Below, piece by piece: positions 44,743 to 54,343 of a DNA stretch of 64,000 bases. The position numbers were made by a program, and so were the translations under genes. Numbering within the stretch: position 1 is the first letter of the stretch; every line of letters begins with the position of its first letter. The notes beneath the pieces were generated by a model. It was not told where the DNA came from and did no database searches. It saw only the letters and a program-made list of their open reading frames with translations. Origin of the DNA: Bacillota bacterium (GTDB lineage Bacteria > Bacillota > Clostridia > Peptostreptococcales > Acidaminobacteraceae); the NCBI GenBank assembly GCA_025210655.1, contig JAOARG010000035.1:1-64000 (forward strand). The letters run 5' to 3'.

Positions 44743-45813
44743 ATGGATAAAATACTTATTGTAGATGATACGGAAACCAATATTGATATATTAGTCAGTA
44801 CACTAGCAGAGGAATATGAACTATATGTTAGCTTGAATGGTGTTGAGGCCCTAGAAATACTTGAGGATGTAACACCAGACTTAATACTACTTGATATTAT
44901 GATGCCTGAAGTGGATGGGTATGAAACTATTAAAGAAATTAAGAAGAATAAAAAACTAAAGAATATTCCTGTAATATTTATGTCAGCAATTTCAAATATG
45001 GAAGGAAAATCAAAAGGCTTTTCACTTGGTGCTGTTGATTATATTACAAAGCCTTTTGAAATTGAAGAGGTAAAGCTTAGAATTAGTACCCATATTGAGT
45101 TAATGAAGGCAAGAAAATTTCTCAAGTCGCAAAATCAAATATTAGAGGAAAAAGTAAAAGAAAGAACAAGAGAAATTGAAAATTTAAAAGATGCAACCAT
45201 ATATTCTATGGCTGCAGTTGCTGAAACAAGAGATCCAGAGACTGGCCAGCACATTACACGTACAAAAAAATACGTAGAGATTCTTTGTGATGGTTTGTGG
45301 GAAATAGGTGACTCAGAAATTTTAGTAGAAAAAAATATTGATAATCTTGTACGTTCAGCTCCCTTACATGATATTGGTAAGGTTGGTGTTAAGGATGAAA
45401 TATTGCTCAAACCGGATAAGTTGACTAAAGAAGAATTTGAAAAAATGAAAGAACACACAGTTTATGGGAAGAAAATGCTTCAAGTTGTTAAGAAACAGCT
45501 ATCTGAAAGTGATTATATTGACTATGCCTTAACAATAGCATATTCCCATCACGAAAAATGGGACGGAAGTGGGTACCCACAAGGATTGAAAGAGTATGAT
45601 ATTCCCCTATGTGCCCGTATAATGGCATTAGCAGACGTATATGATGCACTTGTTAATAAAAGAGTTTATAAAGACGCCTTTAGCCATGAGACAGCAAGAG
45701 AAATAATTATAGATGCAAGTGGAAGTCATTTTGATCCAAAGATAGTTAATGTATTTCTTAATAAGGAAGAGAAGTTTATAGAAATTTCTCAAAAATATCG
45801 TGACGATAAATAA
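44743..45813 (+). CDS. Response regulator with HD-GYP c-di-GMP phosphodiesterase
   Basis: 356 residues: a receiver domain (Asp52 in LILLDIMMPEVDG, with the KPFE lysine near 104), a coiled linker (about 120-150), then an HD-GYP domain. The latter has GQHITRTKKY, LHDIGKVGV (near 207), HTVYG, SHHEKWDGSGYPQG (near 268) and ALADVYDAL. It should break c-di-GMP when phosphorylated by the kinase encoded immediately upstream. GGAGCG inside the kinase gene precedes the ATG. Confidence 0.94.
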   Translation: MDKILIVDDTETNIDILVSTLAEEYELYVSLNGVEALEILEDVTPDLILLDIMMPEVDGYETIKEIKKNKKLKNIPVIFMSAISNMEGKSKGFSLGAVDYITKPFEIEEVKLRISTHIELMKARKFLKSQNQILEEKVKERTREIENLKDATIYSMAAVAETRDPETGQHITRTKKYVEILCDGLWEIGDSEILVEKNIDNLVRSAPLHDIGKVGVKDEILLKPDKLTKEEFEKMKEHTVYGKKMLQVVKKQLSESDYIDYALTIAYSHHEKWDGSGYPQGLKEYDIPLCARIMALADVYDALVNKRVYKDAFSHETAREIIIDASGSHFDPKIVNVFLNKEEKFIEISQKYRDDK

Positions 45814-45859
45814 TAAGAGTGGTATAATTTCATGTATACATTATTTTAAGGAGCAAGAC

Positions 45860-46126
45860 ATGGAATTAAGCTTTAAAAAATATATATTGCTAGATTTGTT
45901 AGCAGTAATAATCACTTACATAATTGATCATATACTTGATAATACAGCATCAGCTGTAGGGGTAATCGGAGGTGCCGATGGCCCTACAGCTGTTTTCGTT
46001 GCAAGGAAAGTAAATGAATCAGTAATGGAATCTTTTATAGATCCAGGAATGTATAAATATATTATTATATTTTTTATTTTACTCTTATTGTATAAGCCCA
46101 TAACTTTTATGATAAAAAAGTCGTAA
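45860..46126 (+). CDS. Small membrane protein with decarboxylase beta-subunit signature
   Basis: An 88-residue protein with hydrophobic stretches near residues 8-22 and 66-83. Its middle, GVIGGADGPTAVFVARK (about 34-50), is the hallmark of beta subunits of sodium-pumping decarboxylases (OadB, GcdB, MmdB), which are about 370-430 residues. Here it stands alone. AAGGAGC precedes the ATG at 45860. No decarboxylase genes are nearby. It may be a reduced remnant or a small protein in its own right. Confidence 0.6.
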   Translation: MELSFKKYILLDLLAVIITYIIDHILDNTASAVGVIGGADGPTAVFVARKVNESVMESFIDPGMYKYIIIFFILLLLYKPITFMIKKS

Positions 46127-46145
46127 GTAGAGTATATACATCAAT

Positions 46146-46174
46146 TTGCATTAATTGAATAAAATAATTATAAT
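46146..46174 (+). promoter_or_regulatory. Promoter of nadE-yebC
   Basis: TTGCAT (46146-46151), a 17-base spacer and TATAAT (46169-46174). Confidence 0.6.
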
Positions 46175-46208
46175 ATAATATGTAGTATTATGATGGAGAG
46201 TGGTATTA

Positions 46209-46952
46209 ATGGTCAGTATTGAAAAAAAGATAGATATAGTAGTAAATTGGTTAAGAGAAGTTGTAAAAGAGTCAGGTACAAATGGCCTTATTGTTGGACT
46301 ATCTGGTGGAATTGATTCATCAGTAGTAAGTTTCCTTATTAAAAAGGCATTCCCAGAAGATTCTATGGGTGTTATTTTACCATGTAAAAGTAATGATAAA
46401 GATAAGGCTGATGCAGAAGCTGTTGCTAAAGCATGTGATATTGATTATACAGAAGTAGACTTATCAGATACACATGATTTACTTATGGGTAAAGTAGATG
46501 TGGCTATGGGTGATAGAAATAGAGTAAATATGCAATTAACAGATGCAAATTTAAGAGCTAGACTTAGAATGAGTACACTTTATACAATAGCAAATAGTAA
46601 AAACTATTTGGTTGTAGGTACAGATAATGCAGCAGAGCTGTTAACAGGATACTTTACAAAATACGGTGATGGTGGAGTTGACATCTTACCAATCGCTGGT
46701 CTTACAAAGAGAGAAGTATTTGAATGGGCAAAACATTTAGGTGTTCCTCAAAGTGTAATCGATAGAAAACCTTCTGCTGGTTTATGGGAAGGTCAAACTG
46801 ATGAAGATGAAATGGGCACTACATATGACCTGATCGACGATTATATTGAGGGTAAAGAAATACCAGAAAAAGATAAAGCAATTATAGAAAGAATGAATAA
46901 AAGATCAGAACACAAAAGGGTAATGCCAAGCATGCCCCCAAAGTTTCAGTAA
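46209..46952 (+). CDS. nadE: NH3-dependent NAD+ synthetase
   Basis: 247 residues, the short form that uses ammonia and lacks a glutaminase domain. It makes NAD from deamido-NAD, ATP and ammonia. The ATP-pyrophosphatase loop is LSGGIDSS (near 33-40). NYLVVGTDNAAELLTGYFTKYGDGGVDILPIAGLTKREV and KPSAGLW are family motifs. I chose ATG 46209 with GGAGAG 9 bases upstream. yebC follows 13 bases after the stop. Confidence 0.95.
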   Translation: MVSIEKKIDIVVNWLREVVKESGTNGLIVGLSGGIDSSVVSFLIKKAFPEDSMGVILPCKSNDKDKADAEAVAKACDIDYTEVDLSDTHDLLMGKVDVAMGDRNRVNMQLTDANLRARLRMSTLYTIANSKNYLVVGTDNAAELLTGYFTKYGDGGVDILPIAGLTKREVFEWAKHLGVPQSVIDRKPSAGLWEGQTDEDEMGTTYDLIDDYIEGKEIPEKDKAIIERMNKRSEHKRVMPSMPPKFQ

Positions 46953-46965
46953 GGAGAGAAAAAGA

Positions 46966-47682
46966 ATGGGACGTATAGGAACTATAGTAAACAGAAAAAA
47001 CAAGCAAGATGCAGCAAGGGGTAAAGTATTTACTAAGTTAGGTAGATATATCATGGTTGCAGCAAGAGATGGTGGATCAGATCCAGAATATAATGCAGCC
47101 CTTAAATCTGCTATTGAAAAAGCAAAGGCAGCAAATATGCCAAATGATAACATCGATCGTGCTATTAAAAAAGGTGCTGGTGAGCTTGAAGGTATGGTAT
47201 TTACTGAGCTAACTTATGAAGGATATGGCCCAGGTGGAATAGCTGTACTTGTAGAGTGCCTTACAGACAATACAAATAGAACATCAGCAGATGTAAGATC
47301 ATATTTTTCAAAAGGAAATGGTAACCTAGGAACAAATGGTTGTGTATCATTTATGTTCGATCATCTAGGTGTACTTGTAATAGATAAAGCAGAGGGAATG
47401 GATGACGAAGAAATCGAGATGGCAGTAATAGAAGCCGGAGCAGAAGATTTCCAAGTAGAAGATGATCACTACGAAATCTACACATCAGTATCTGATTTTG
47501 CATCGGTGAGAGATGCTTTAACAGAAGAAGGATATGAATTCTCAATGGCAGAGCTTAGATACCTTCCTCAAACAATGACTCGGTTAACTGATGAAGGAGA
47601 CATTAAGAGCATGCAAAAGCTTATCGACCTTATGGAAGATAATGATGATGTTCAGAACGTTTATCATAACTGGGAAGCATAA
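46966..47682 (+). CDS. yebC: YebC/PmpR family protein
   Basis: 238 residues, full length. The family was named as DNA-binding regulators; later work links members to translation of proline-rich stretches. Hallmarks are the N-terminal RKNKQDAARGKVFTKLGRYI, GGSDPEYNAALKSAIEKAKAANMPNDNIDRAIKKGAG, YEGYGPGGIAVLVE and the acidic C-terminal region. AAGGAGAG precedes the ATG. It is co-transcribed with nadE. Confidence 0.93.
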   Translation: MGRIGTIVNRKNKQDAARGKVFTKLGRYIMVAARDGGSDPEYNAALKSAIEKAKAANMPNDNIDRAIKKGAGELEGMVFTELTYEGYGPGGIAVLVECLTDNTNRTSADVRSYFSKGNGNLGTNGCVSFMFDHLGVLVIDKAEGMDDEEIEMAVIEAGAEDFQVEDDHYEIYTSVSDFASVRDALTEEGYEFSMAELRYLPQTMTRLTDEGDIKSMQKLIDLMEDNDDVQNVYHNWEA

Positions 47683-47692
47683 TTAATTATTT

Positions 47693-47717
47693 AGGGCAGT
47701 CATTTAATGACTGCCCT
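47693..47717 (+). terminator. Terminator stem after yebC
   Basis: AGGGCAGTCATT pairs with AATGACTGCCCT. The expected T run is missing, because a RAYT-type repeat arm starts right after the stem. Confidence 0.7.
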
Positions 47718-47805
47718 GTCTAATTAAGCTAGTAAATATAAATTGAAATGTCACTATTCATTTATATTTACGGTTTTGATTCATCAAAAAGCATCCTTCA
47801 AGAAT
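47718..47805 (+). repeat. RAYT-type repeat arm fragment
   Basis: The AT-rich palindrome around TTCATTTATATTTAC and the TTTTGATTCATCAAAA hairpin, with an AAGCATCCTTCAAG end, match the dispersed repeat arm. Rungs are absent. Confidence 0.65.
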
Positions 47806-47812
47806 TATTTGC

Positions 47813-47925
47813 GTCTAGTATTCAAGCTGGCTTGAATGTCTAGTACAAAATTTACTGCATTATTTTGTGACTAGTGGGATTATTTTTATAATCCCGACCG
47901 TGGTTATTTTCAGGGTGAAAATTTT
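47813..47925. repeat. Half ladder-palindrome (family D, GTCTAGT rungs)
   Basis: GTCTAGT (47813-47819), GTCTAGT (47838-47844) and GACTAGT (47869-47875) alternate with hairpins ATTCAAGctggCTTGAAT, ACAAAAT with ATTTTGT, GGGATT with AATCCC, and ATTTTCagggtGAAAAT. The complementary right half is not present here. Confidence 0.65.
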
Positions 47926-47949
47926 GATTTGGAATGTTAGGGAATAAGT

Positions 47950-47982
47950 AACACTAAAACTTTTCGTTTTAGTGTTATTTTT
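47950..47982 (+). terminator. Terminator between yebC and the convergent nuclease gene
   Basis: AACACTAAAAC pairs with GTTTTAGTGTT around TTTTC, then ATTTTT. It probably backs up the damaged yebC terminator. Confidence 0.8.
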
Positions 47983-48051
47983 ACGCATGCATTTTAGAAT
48001 AATAATTGAAAAAATATAGAAAATACAGTATCTTTTAATAAAATTGAAATT

Positions 48052-49128
48052 TTATTTCTCGAGACCATCATTGCTCAGTTTTATAACATGCACAGGATCC
48101 TCTGTAATATTAGTGTTTTTCTCAATAATAGCATCAATATCTGATGGTTCTTCGATGTTTTCCTGTTCTTTTGGGACGCTTATTACAATTTTTGCTCCAA
48201 TCCCATCATCATCTTCAGAAGTGTCTAAAACAATAAACACAGGGATATGGTCACTAACGGTTTTTCTTATTGATGGGAAGTTTGAATTAGTGAAATCATA
48301 TGCACCTGCTGAAATTATTTCTTTTGTGTGTTTTGAGTAGAATATATTATCATAGGCTGATACTAGTCCTTTGTTTCCTATTGATGTTTTTAGCACTGGA
48401 TTTAGGGCATAGTTTATTTTATCTATTTTTGTTAGATCAAATGCTGGGTAGTCAGCTGATAGGTTGAAATCGCCTCCTATTATTATGTCATCCTCTATTT
48501 TATTATTGTTTTGGTAGTAATTATAAACTTTATCTAGATTTGAATTCTCTTTCATTCTGACTTCTTTGGAATCTCCGAAAATACTGTGGAGTAGGACATA
48601 TGTGAAATCAACTTTTCCAATTTTAAATGTTGCTCCGTATGGATCTCTTTCGAATAAATCATTTTTATCAGGATAAAAGCCATTGCTACATATAAAATCT
48701 ACTGAGTCATTATATATATATCCGTAGTACTCCTTGTATGTACTTCTTCCTACTTTTTTATTACTTATATGATAACTCCATTTACTTGTTGAAACTTCAT
48801 TAAGTATATTCACCACTTCTTCAAGCCCTTTAGGGCTCATTACTTCTTCAATGCCAACTAAATCAAAATTATTGATGATACTTGCCATTTTTTTATAGTC
48901 TTTGTCATTATCCCAACCTAGATGTAGGGCATTGAAGGATGCTATCCTTGTATGGTGTTTAGAGATATCTTCTTCAAAGAACTTAACATGTCCCAACTGA
49001 GTTGCTGTTACATTTTTTTCATTTACCTTAAAAACTAATGGGATGTTCGAAAAAATTAATAGTAAGGACAAGACTATGCTGATAATATGTTTCATAGAAT
49101 ACTTTCTACGAATGAATAAATTTTTCAT
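48052..49128 (-). CDS. Exported endonuclease/exonuclease/phosphatase family protein
   Basis: About 358 residues. A signal peptide or anchor follows a charged start (about residues 12-30, KHIISIVLSLLLIFSNIPLVF). The EEP fold is shown by ASFNALHLGWDND (near 63), GIEEVMSP, GGDFNLSADYP (near 218), and the final SDHIPVFIV (near 290), so the catalytic residues are present. It resembles secreted DNase I-like nucleases. A glutamate-rich 50-residue tail is extra. GGAGG precedes the ATG at 49128. The substrate could be DNA or a phosphoester. Confidence 0.8.
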   Translation of the reverse strand: MKNLFIRRKYSMKHIISIVLSLLLIFSNIPLVFKVNEKNVTATQLGHVKFFEEDISKHHTRIASFNALHLGWDNDKDYKKMASIINNFDLVGIEEVMSPKGLEEVVNILNEVSTSKWSYHISNKKVGRSTYKEYYGYIYNDSVDFICSNGFYPDKNDLFERDPYGATFKIGKVDFTYVLLHSIFGDSKEVRMKENSNLDKVYNYYQNNNKIEDDIIIGGDFNLSADYPAFDLTKIDKINYALNPVLKTSIGNKGLVSAYDNIFYSKHTKEIISAGAYDFTNSNFPSIRKTVSDHIPVFIVLDTSEDDDGIGAKIVISVPKEQENIEEPSDIDAIIEKNTNITEDPVHVIKLSNDGLEK

Positions 49129-49285
49129 AAAAACCTCCATTTTTTCTATCTGATAGTGACATGCTTTCTAATTGTAACACTTTGTTTATGACAAAGTAAA
49201 TAAGACAATAGTCTATGAATCTATTGAAAATTCAAGTTAACTTAAGTATCCTATTAATATAAGAATTTTAGGAAGGTGCATGAGT

Positions 49286-49900
49286 ATGAGTATACATAAT
49301 TTTATTAAATCAATAGAATGGACTAATTTTAAAATGCCATTATTTTATGAATCAAACTATGGTCTTAGATTTGATACTAGAACACAAGGGATTGATATTG
49401 GAACCTTAGAATATTTTGATAATGCTGTAGAAAAAGCAATAACTCTTTTTCTAGATTTATTTGAGGATGCTGAAAAATTTGCAGTAGTTATAAATTCAAT
49501 AGAAGAAAAGGGGAAAGTTGATATTGAAAGATGGTCTTTAAATGATGAAGTGTTGGAATGTTTTGAAGTTGAAAATATAGAAATGATTTCTGAAGTTTTT
49601 CCTTATATATATGGGGATGATGATACATTGCTTACTGTTCGAACTTTAGTAAGACTTGATAAAAAGGATTTTCATTACTATGAGCTTATTAAAAGAATTT
49701 GTCGTCAAGATATTGGTAGAAGTCCTAGTATAAGTGATGAAGTGTATATATTAAATGATGACTTAAGTATTGCTTATAACTTTTATGACGATAGGGGTCT
49801 TGATATAGGAGCTGAGAGTGGTGAATTATTACGTGGAGTATATAATCTTAGAAAAGATTGGCTTTATGATTATGATAGAAATCATGTAATAAAATGTTAG
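49286..49900 (+). CDS. DUF3885 domain protein
   Basis: About 204 residues, soluble and acidic. The C-terminal half (SDEVYILNDDLSIAYNFYDDRGLDIGA...LLRGVYNLRKDWLYDYDR) matches the DUF3885 pattern seen in Firmicutes. I prefer the second ATG (49286), because GGAAGG lies 9 bases before it. The function is unknown; such proteins are often found near contact-toxin or immunity clusters, but nothing of that kind is seen here. Confidence 0.7.
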   Translation: MSIHNFIKSIEWTNFKMPLFYESNYGLRFDTRTQGIDIGTLEYFDNAVEKAITLFLDLFEDAEKFAVVINSIEEKGKVDIERWSLNDEVLECFEVENIEMISEVFPYIYGDDDTLLTVRTLVRLDKKDFHYYELIKRICRQDIGRSPSISDEVYILNDDLSIAYNFYDDRGLDIGAESGELLRGVYNLRKDWLYDYDRNHVIKC

Positions 49901-49957
49901 TATATAAATGCACCATTGTGGAAAAACTTGAAATATAATTTTCTGGATTGTAAGTAA

Positions 49958-49985
49958 AAGTGGAGCGACTAATTTCGCTCCACTT
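49958..49985. terminator. Bidirectional terminator
   Basis: AAGTGGAGCG pairs with CGCTCCACTT around ACTAATTT, between convergent genes. Confidence 0.85.
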
Positions 49986-49992
49986 ATATATA

Positions 49993-52900
49993 TTAATTCA
50001 ACTTAGGCAGTTTAGACATCTTTAATAAATCATATAAAAGACTGAACATAACTGGTACTACAACCATCGTTAGTACTGTAGATACTAACAGGCCAGCCAT
50101 TAGTGATATAGCCATTGGTGCGAAAAGACTGCTTCCTCCAATAGCAAGTGGGAATAGTCCCATTACAGTTGTCATTGCACTTAATATGATTGCATTGAAT
50201 CTCTTGTCTACGGCATCTTCACAGGCATCTTTAACTGACATTCCATTATCAAGAGCTTCGTTTATATACTCTATTAGGAGAATACCATTTTTAACAACTA
50301 GCCCTATTAGAGCAATTATTCCTAGAAAAGCTGTTAATGACAATGGTTGATTTAATAGGAATAAACCTATGATAGAACCTATAAGTGATAATGGTATTGT
50401 CATTAATATTACTATTGGTTGCGTGAAGGATCTAAACTGTACCATTAAAATAACATATATCAATGCTATAGCAAATATAGCCAATTGTCCTATTACTCCA
50501 AAGTTTTCTGCTATATCCTCTCTTTCTCCAGCGAAGGTAACCCTAGCACCAGCCATGTTTACTTTTGGAAGTGCAACATTTTCAACTAATCCAGTAAGTG
50601 TTGCAGAATCAAATCCAGGTGCAGGATCTGCAAGGATTGTTGTGGTCATCTCTTTGTCAAATCTTTTTATAGTATCAACTTTGGTTGAAAAAGTAACATC
50701 AGCATATTGTTTTAACAGTGTTTTGTTACCTGATACAGAAGATTTAATGTTGAAATTTTCAAGCTGTTCAGGTGATGAAATATCTGTTTTTAGATTAAGA
50801 TTAAATTCTTTACCATCTTTTCTAAAAACGGTTGGGACTGATCCATAAAGTGCAAGATTAACTTGTCTTTGGATATCATAATTTGATATACCCATCATAT
50901 TTGCTTTCTCAGTATCTATAGCAACATTATACTGTAAGGTTTCAGGTTTAATATCATCACGAATATTTATGATTCCCTCAATTTTACGCATTTCTTCTTC
51001 AATTAAGAATGTTACTTCTTTTAATCTATCGAAGTTCTCACCACTTACTCGTAAAATTATTTTAGCGTCTGATGGAGGGCCATTTTGTAGAAGATTAACT
51101 TTTATCGTTCCTCCAGCAATTTTGGAATCAAGTTTATTTTGAAGATAATTTGAAAACATTTTTCTATCTTTAAATCTAGAATTTTCCCCAGTGTCCAAAT
51201 TGTATTTTAGAACCATTTGAGCATAGTCAGATGAAGGTGTGGCAACAGGCATGGAAATATAAAATTTTGGCATACCATTACCTATAGCAACTGTATAACT
51301 GGTTATTTCAGGATCGTCCGACAAAAGTTCAACCACTTGATTAGCTAAGGATTCTGTAGACTCAAAATCTCCTTGAAGCTCATTAGTTATATCAATATAC
51401 ATTAAGTCTTTTTCAACAAATGGGAAAAATTCTGAAGGTAACTTGGGCATAATTTGACTAATCACTAGATAGAAGACTATGAATATAGAAATCACAGTAA
51501 CTAACCTGAATTTTAGTCCTATATCAAGTAGTTTTTCAAAACTTTCTCTCATAAGATTACGTTTCTTAGTCTTTTTAGGTTTTGCAGCTTTAAAAATCCA
51601 TTCCCCTAGAACTGGCATTACAATCATTGCAACTGCATATGAGGCAATAACTGATATTATTAGTACTAAAGGTATTGAAATAAGAAATTCTCCAGCACCA
51701 CCAGGCATTCCCATTAGAGGAGATATTGCCGCTATAGTTGTTAATGTTGCAGTAAAAACAGGGATAGCAGCTTTTTTTACTGCATCTATAGACCCATTGA
51801 GATTATCTTGACCATTATCAATATTTACTTGAATTCCATCACTGATTACAATTGCGTTATCAACTAGTATACCTAGCGCTATAATTAATGCCGTAAGAGA
51901 CATCTGATGTATATATATATCCATGGCATACATAGCTGAAAAAGTAATTAGTATTGAAAGGGGAATAGCTGTAGAAACAACGATTGCATTTCTTGCACCC
52001 ATACCGAAAAATACTACAATTATTACTAAAATTACACCAACTAGTAAATTCATCATAAAATCGTTTACTGAAGTAGATACATCTTCAGGTTGATATACAA
52101 CTTCTTCAATAATTAAGTCTTCAGGAAGTGATTTTTTTACCTCGTCAAGGGCTTCCCTTACATCACGACCTATGATTACTATATTTTTTCCTTCTTGGAA
52201 AAAACCAGTCAAAAGTACTGAGTTATTACCGTTTTGAAGGAATTTTTCTGTATCTTCTTCTATAGCAATTTTAACATCCGCAATATCTCTTAAGCGAAGT
52301 GTTATACCAGATTCTTGTGAAACAAATAATACAGTATTTCTTATGTCATCGATTTCAGCAAATGAACCCGTAGCTTCTACAGTAATTTTTGAACCATCAC
52401 CTTTTAAAAAACCAGGTGGGATTTCAACATTTCTTGCGGACAAAATCTGATTTATATCCTCAATAGATAAACCGATTGCATTTAGTTGATTGATATCAAT
52501 ATCAATTCTTACTTCCTTTTCCAGTTCGCCTTCGATTTCAAATTTTGTAATGCCGTCTATATTTGAGAGCCTTTTTTTAAACTTCTCACCAAATGAGGCA
52601 AGTTGTTGATAAGAATAAGATTCTCCAGAAAGACTTATCAAGATGCCGGCGGTTGATATAATATCTGTATCAATTATGCTATCAAGGGCACCACTAGGTA
52701 GTTCAGATTTTACATCTGCCATTGTGTTTCTTACATCTTGCATGGCTTTGTCATTTTCAGCCTTATCTGTAAACTGTATTACTGTAATACCCATGCCAGA
52801 TTTTGCGGTTGCTGTTATTTGATCAACATCCTTAACTTCAGAAAATTTATCTTCAATTTTTTTAAGTACTAATTCTTGTACATCAGTTGCACTTGCACCA

Positions 52901-53058
52901 GGATAGGGTGTTATTATCATAGCAACAGGGAAAGAAACATCTGGATTTTCTTGCCTAGGTAAATAGTAGTATGCAAAAACACCACTAAGTGCGATTAGTA
53001 TTACTAGTACTAGGGAGATAGCACGGTTATTTATCATTGATCGTATCAATTTAATCAT
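49993..53058 (-). CDS. RND family efflux pump, inner-membrane subunit
   Basis: 1021 residues with the RND pattern: helix 1, a large exported loop (about 35-330), helices 2-6, helix 7, a second loop and helices 8-12. The helix-4 proton-path aspartate is in GILVDNAIVISDG (near residue 400). Gram-positive members such as SwrC export surfactant or fatty-acid-like compounds. The adaptor gene lies upstream with a 13-base gap; no outer-membrane channel is present, as expected for this cell type. The substrate is unknown. Confidence 0.93.
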   Translation of the reverse strand: MIKLIRSMINNRAISLVLVILIALSGVFAYYYLPRQENPDVSFPVAMIITPYPGASATDVQELVLKKIEDKFSEVKDVDQITATAKSGMGITVIQFTDKAENDKAMQDVRNTMADVKSELPSGALDSIIDTDIISTAGILISLSGESYSYQQLASFGEKFKKRLSNIDGITKFEIEGELEKEVRIDIDINQLNAIGLSIEDINQILSARNVEIPPGFLKGDGSKITVEATGSFAEIDDIRNTVLFVSQESGITLRLRDIADVKIAIEEDTEKFLQNGNNSVLLTGFFQEGKNIVIIGRDVREALDEVKKSLPEDLIIEEVVYQPEDVSTSVNDFMMNLLVGVILVIIVVFFGMGARNAIVVSTAIPLSILITFSAMYAMDIYIHQMSLTALIIALGILVDNAIVISDGIQVNIDNGQDNLNGSIDAVKKAAIPVFTATLTTIAAISPLMGMPGGAGEFLISIPLVLIISVIASYAVAMIVMPVLGEWIFKAAKPKKTKKRNLMRESFEKLLDIGLKFRLVTVISIFIVFYLVISQIMPKLPSEFFPFVEKDLMYIDITNELQGDFESTESLANQVVELLSDDPEITSYTVAIGNGMPKFYISMPVATPSSDYAQMVLKYNLDTGENSRFKDRKMFSNYLQNKLDSKIAGGTIKVNLLQNGPPSDAKIILRVSGENFDRLKEVTFLIEEEMRKIEGIINIRDDIKPETLQYNVAIDTEKANMMGISNYDIQRQVNLALYGSVPTVFRKDGKEFNLNLKTDISSPEQLENFNIKSSVSGNKTLLKQYADVTFSTKVDTIKRFDKEMTTTILADPAPGFDSATLTGLVENVALPKVNMAGARVTFAGEREDIAENFGVIGQLAIFAIALIYVILMVQFRSFTQPIVILMTIPLSLIGSIIGLFLLNQPLSLTAFLGIIALIGLVVKNGILLIEYINEALDNGMSVKDACEDAVDKRFNAIILSAMTTVMGLFPLAIGGSSLFAPMAISLMAGLLVSTVLTMVVVPVMFSLLYDLLKMSKLPKLN

Positions 53059-53071
53059 TTTTATGCCTCCC

Positions 53072-54157
53072 TTATTTAACTATTTCTATACTTACACCAT
53101 CTGACAGGCTCTTCATGCCAGATACAACCATTTGTTCTCCAGAATCTAGACCTCTTACTTCAGCCTGAAATCCTGAAATATTAATGACTTCAACGCTTCT
53201 TTTAAAAGCTCGTCCATCTTTAATTACATAAACAAATTTTTCACCTTCAGATAGAATACTTTGAATAGGTATCCAAATACCTTCTTTTTGACCTAGTTGG
53301 AAACATACTTCAGTCAATCTACCAAGTTTTAAATCTTCGCTTTCAGAACGTACCTTTACAAGATAAGTTCTAGTGGCTCTTTCAGGCATAGCGTCCAGTT
53401 GGCTTATTTCGCCCTCAATTTTTTTACCATTGTAGTTTATACAAACAGGAGTATCCTTAGTTACTATATCTGCATCCTTTTGAGATAAACCTACGTTGAC
53501 GGTTTTGGCTTTACTTCTCAAAGTAACAACAGCTTGTGCTGCTCCAACTAATTCTCCGATTTCATAATTAACAGATAGTACTGTTCCCGATGATTGGGCA
53601 ATTAAATTGGTATCAAGTACAAGATTTTCAGTGATTTTTTGATTAGCTTTTACTGAGTTGTATGATTGTTGAGCTTGTTTAAGAGTATTATCTGCAATAT
53701 CATAGTTAAGCTGCACTTGATCTAAGGTATCTTGTGAAACACTGCCTGAATCAAATAAAACTTTCGTTTTACTTAGTTGACTGGATGCATAATTAAATGA
53801 CTCACGGGCCTTTTTCACATCGCCATAAGCAGCTGTAGCTTGAGCCTTTAAAGCGTCTACTTGTAAATCAAGGTCTGTAGAATCTAGTGTTGCAAGAATA
53901 TCACCTTTAGTGATATTATCACCTGATTGTACATTAACAGATTTAATTCTCCCGGTAGATTTGAAACTATAATTAATTACATCTTCTGGCACGACGACTC
54001 CTGTATATATAAGTTCAATAGATCTACTTTGTTCAATGATTTCGATGACTTTTACTGGTACATTAGGCTGAACAATTTCTTCTTCAACAGTTTTTTTACA
54101 TCCTACTAAAGAGAATAGAGATAATACAAGGATAGTAAAAACAATTCTCCTAGCCAT
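53072..54157 (-). CDS. RND efflux periplasmic-adaptor-like lipoprotein
   Basis: 361 residues of the HlyD/MFP family. The N-terminus has a lipobox (LFSLVGCKK, cysteine at about 19), so it is anchored to the outside of the membrane. A biotinyl-lipoyl-like half (GRIKSVNVQSGDNITKGDILATLD and SSGTVLSVNYEIGELVGA) flanks a coiled-coil hairpin (about 90-165). Barrel segments follow. AGGAGG precedes the ATG. It is first in the operon with the RND pump. Confidence 0.9.
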   Translation of the reverse strand: MARRIVFTILVLSLFSLVGCKKTVEEEIVQPNVPVKVIEIIEQSRSIELIYTGVVVPEDVINYSFKSTGRIKSVNVQSGDNITKGDILATLDSTDLDLQVDALKAQATAAYGDVKKARESFNYASSQLSKTKVLFDSGSVSQDTLDQVQLNYDIADNTLKQAQQSYNSVKANQKITENLVLDTNLIAQSSGTVLSVNYEIGELVGAAQAVVTLRSKAKTVNVGLSQKDADIVTKDTPVCINYNGKKIEGEISQLDAMPERATRTYLVKVRSESEDLKLGRLTEVCFQLGQKEGIWIPIQSILSEGEKFVYVIKDGRAFKRSVEVINISGFQAEVRGLDSGEQMVVSGMKSLSDGVSIEIVK

Positions 54158-54343
54158 ATTTTGGCCTCCTTTTGGACATTATTAGTATATGTATACCCTG
54201 AAATGAGAAAATCGTGACATTAAATGTATTTTGATATAAAAGAATGTTTGCGTGATTTGTATATGTTTTGGCGTGATATGTAGTTTATGATTATATATAA
54301 ATGGTATATATTTATAATAAATAATTGGAAAGGTGGAGTTGTT

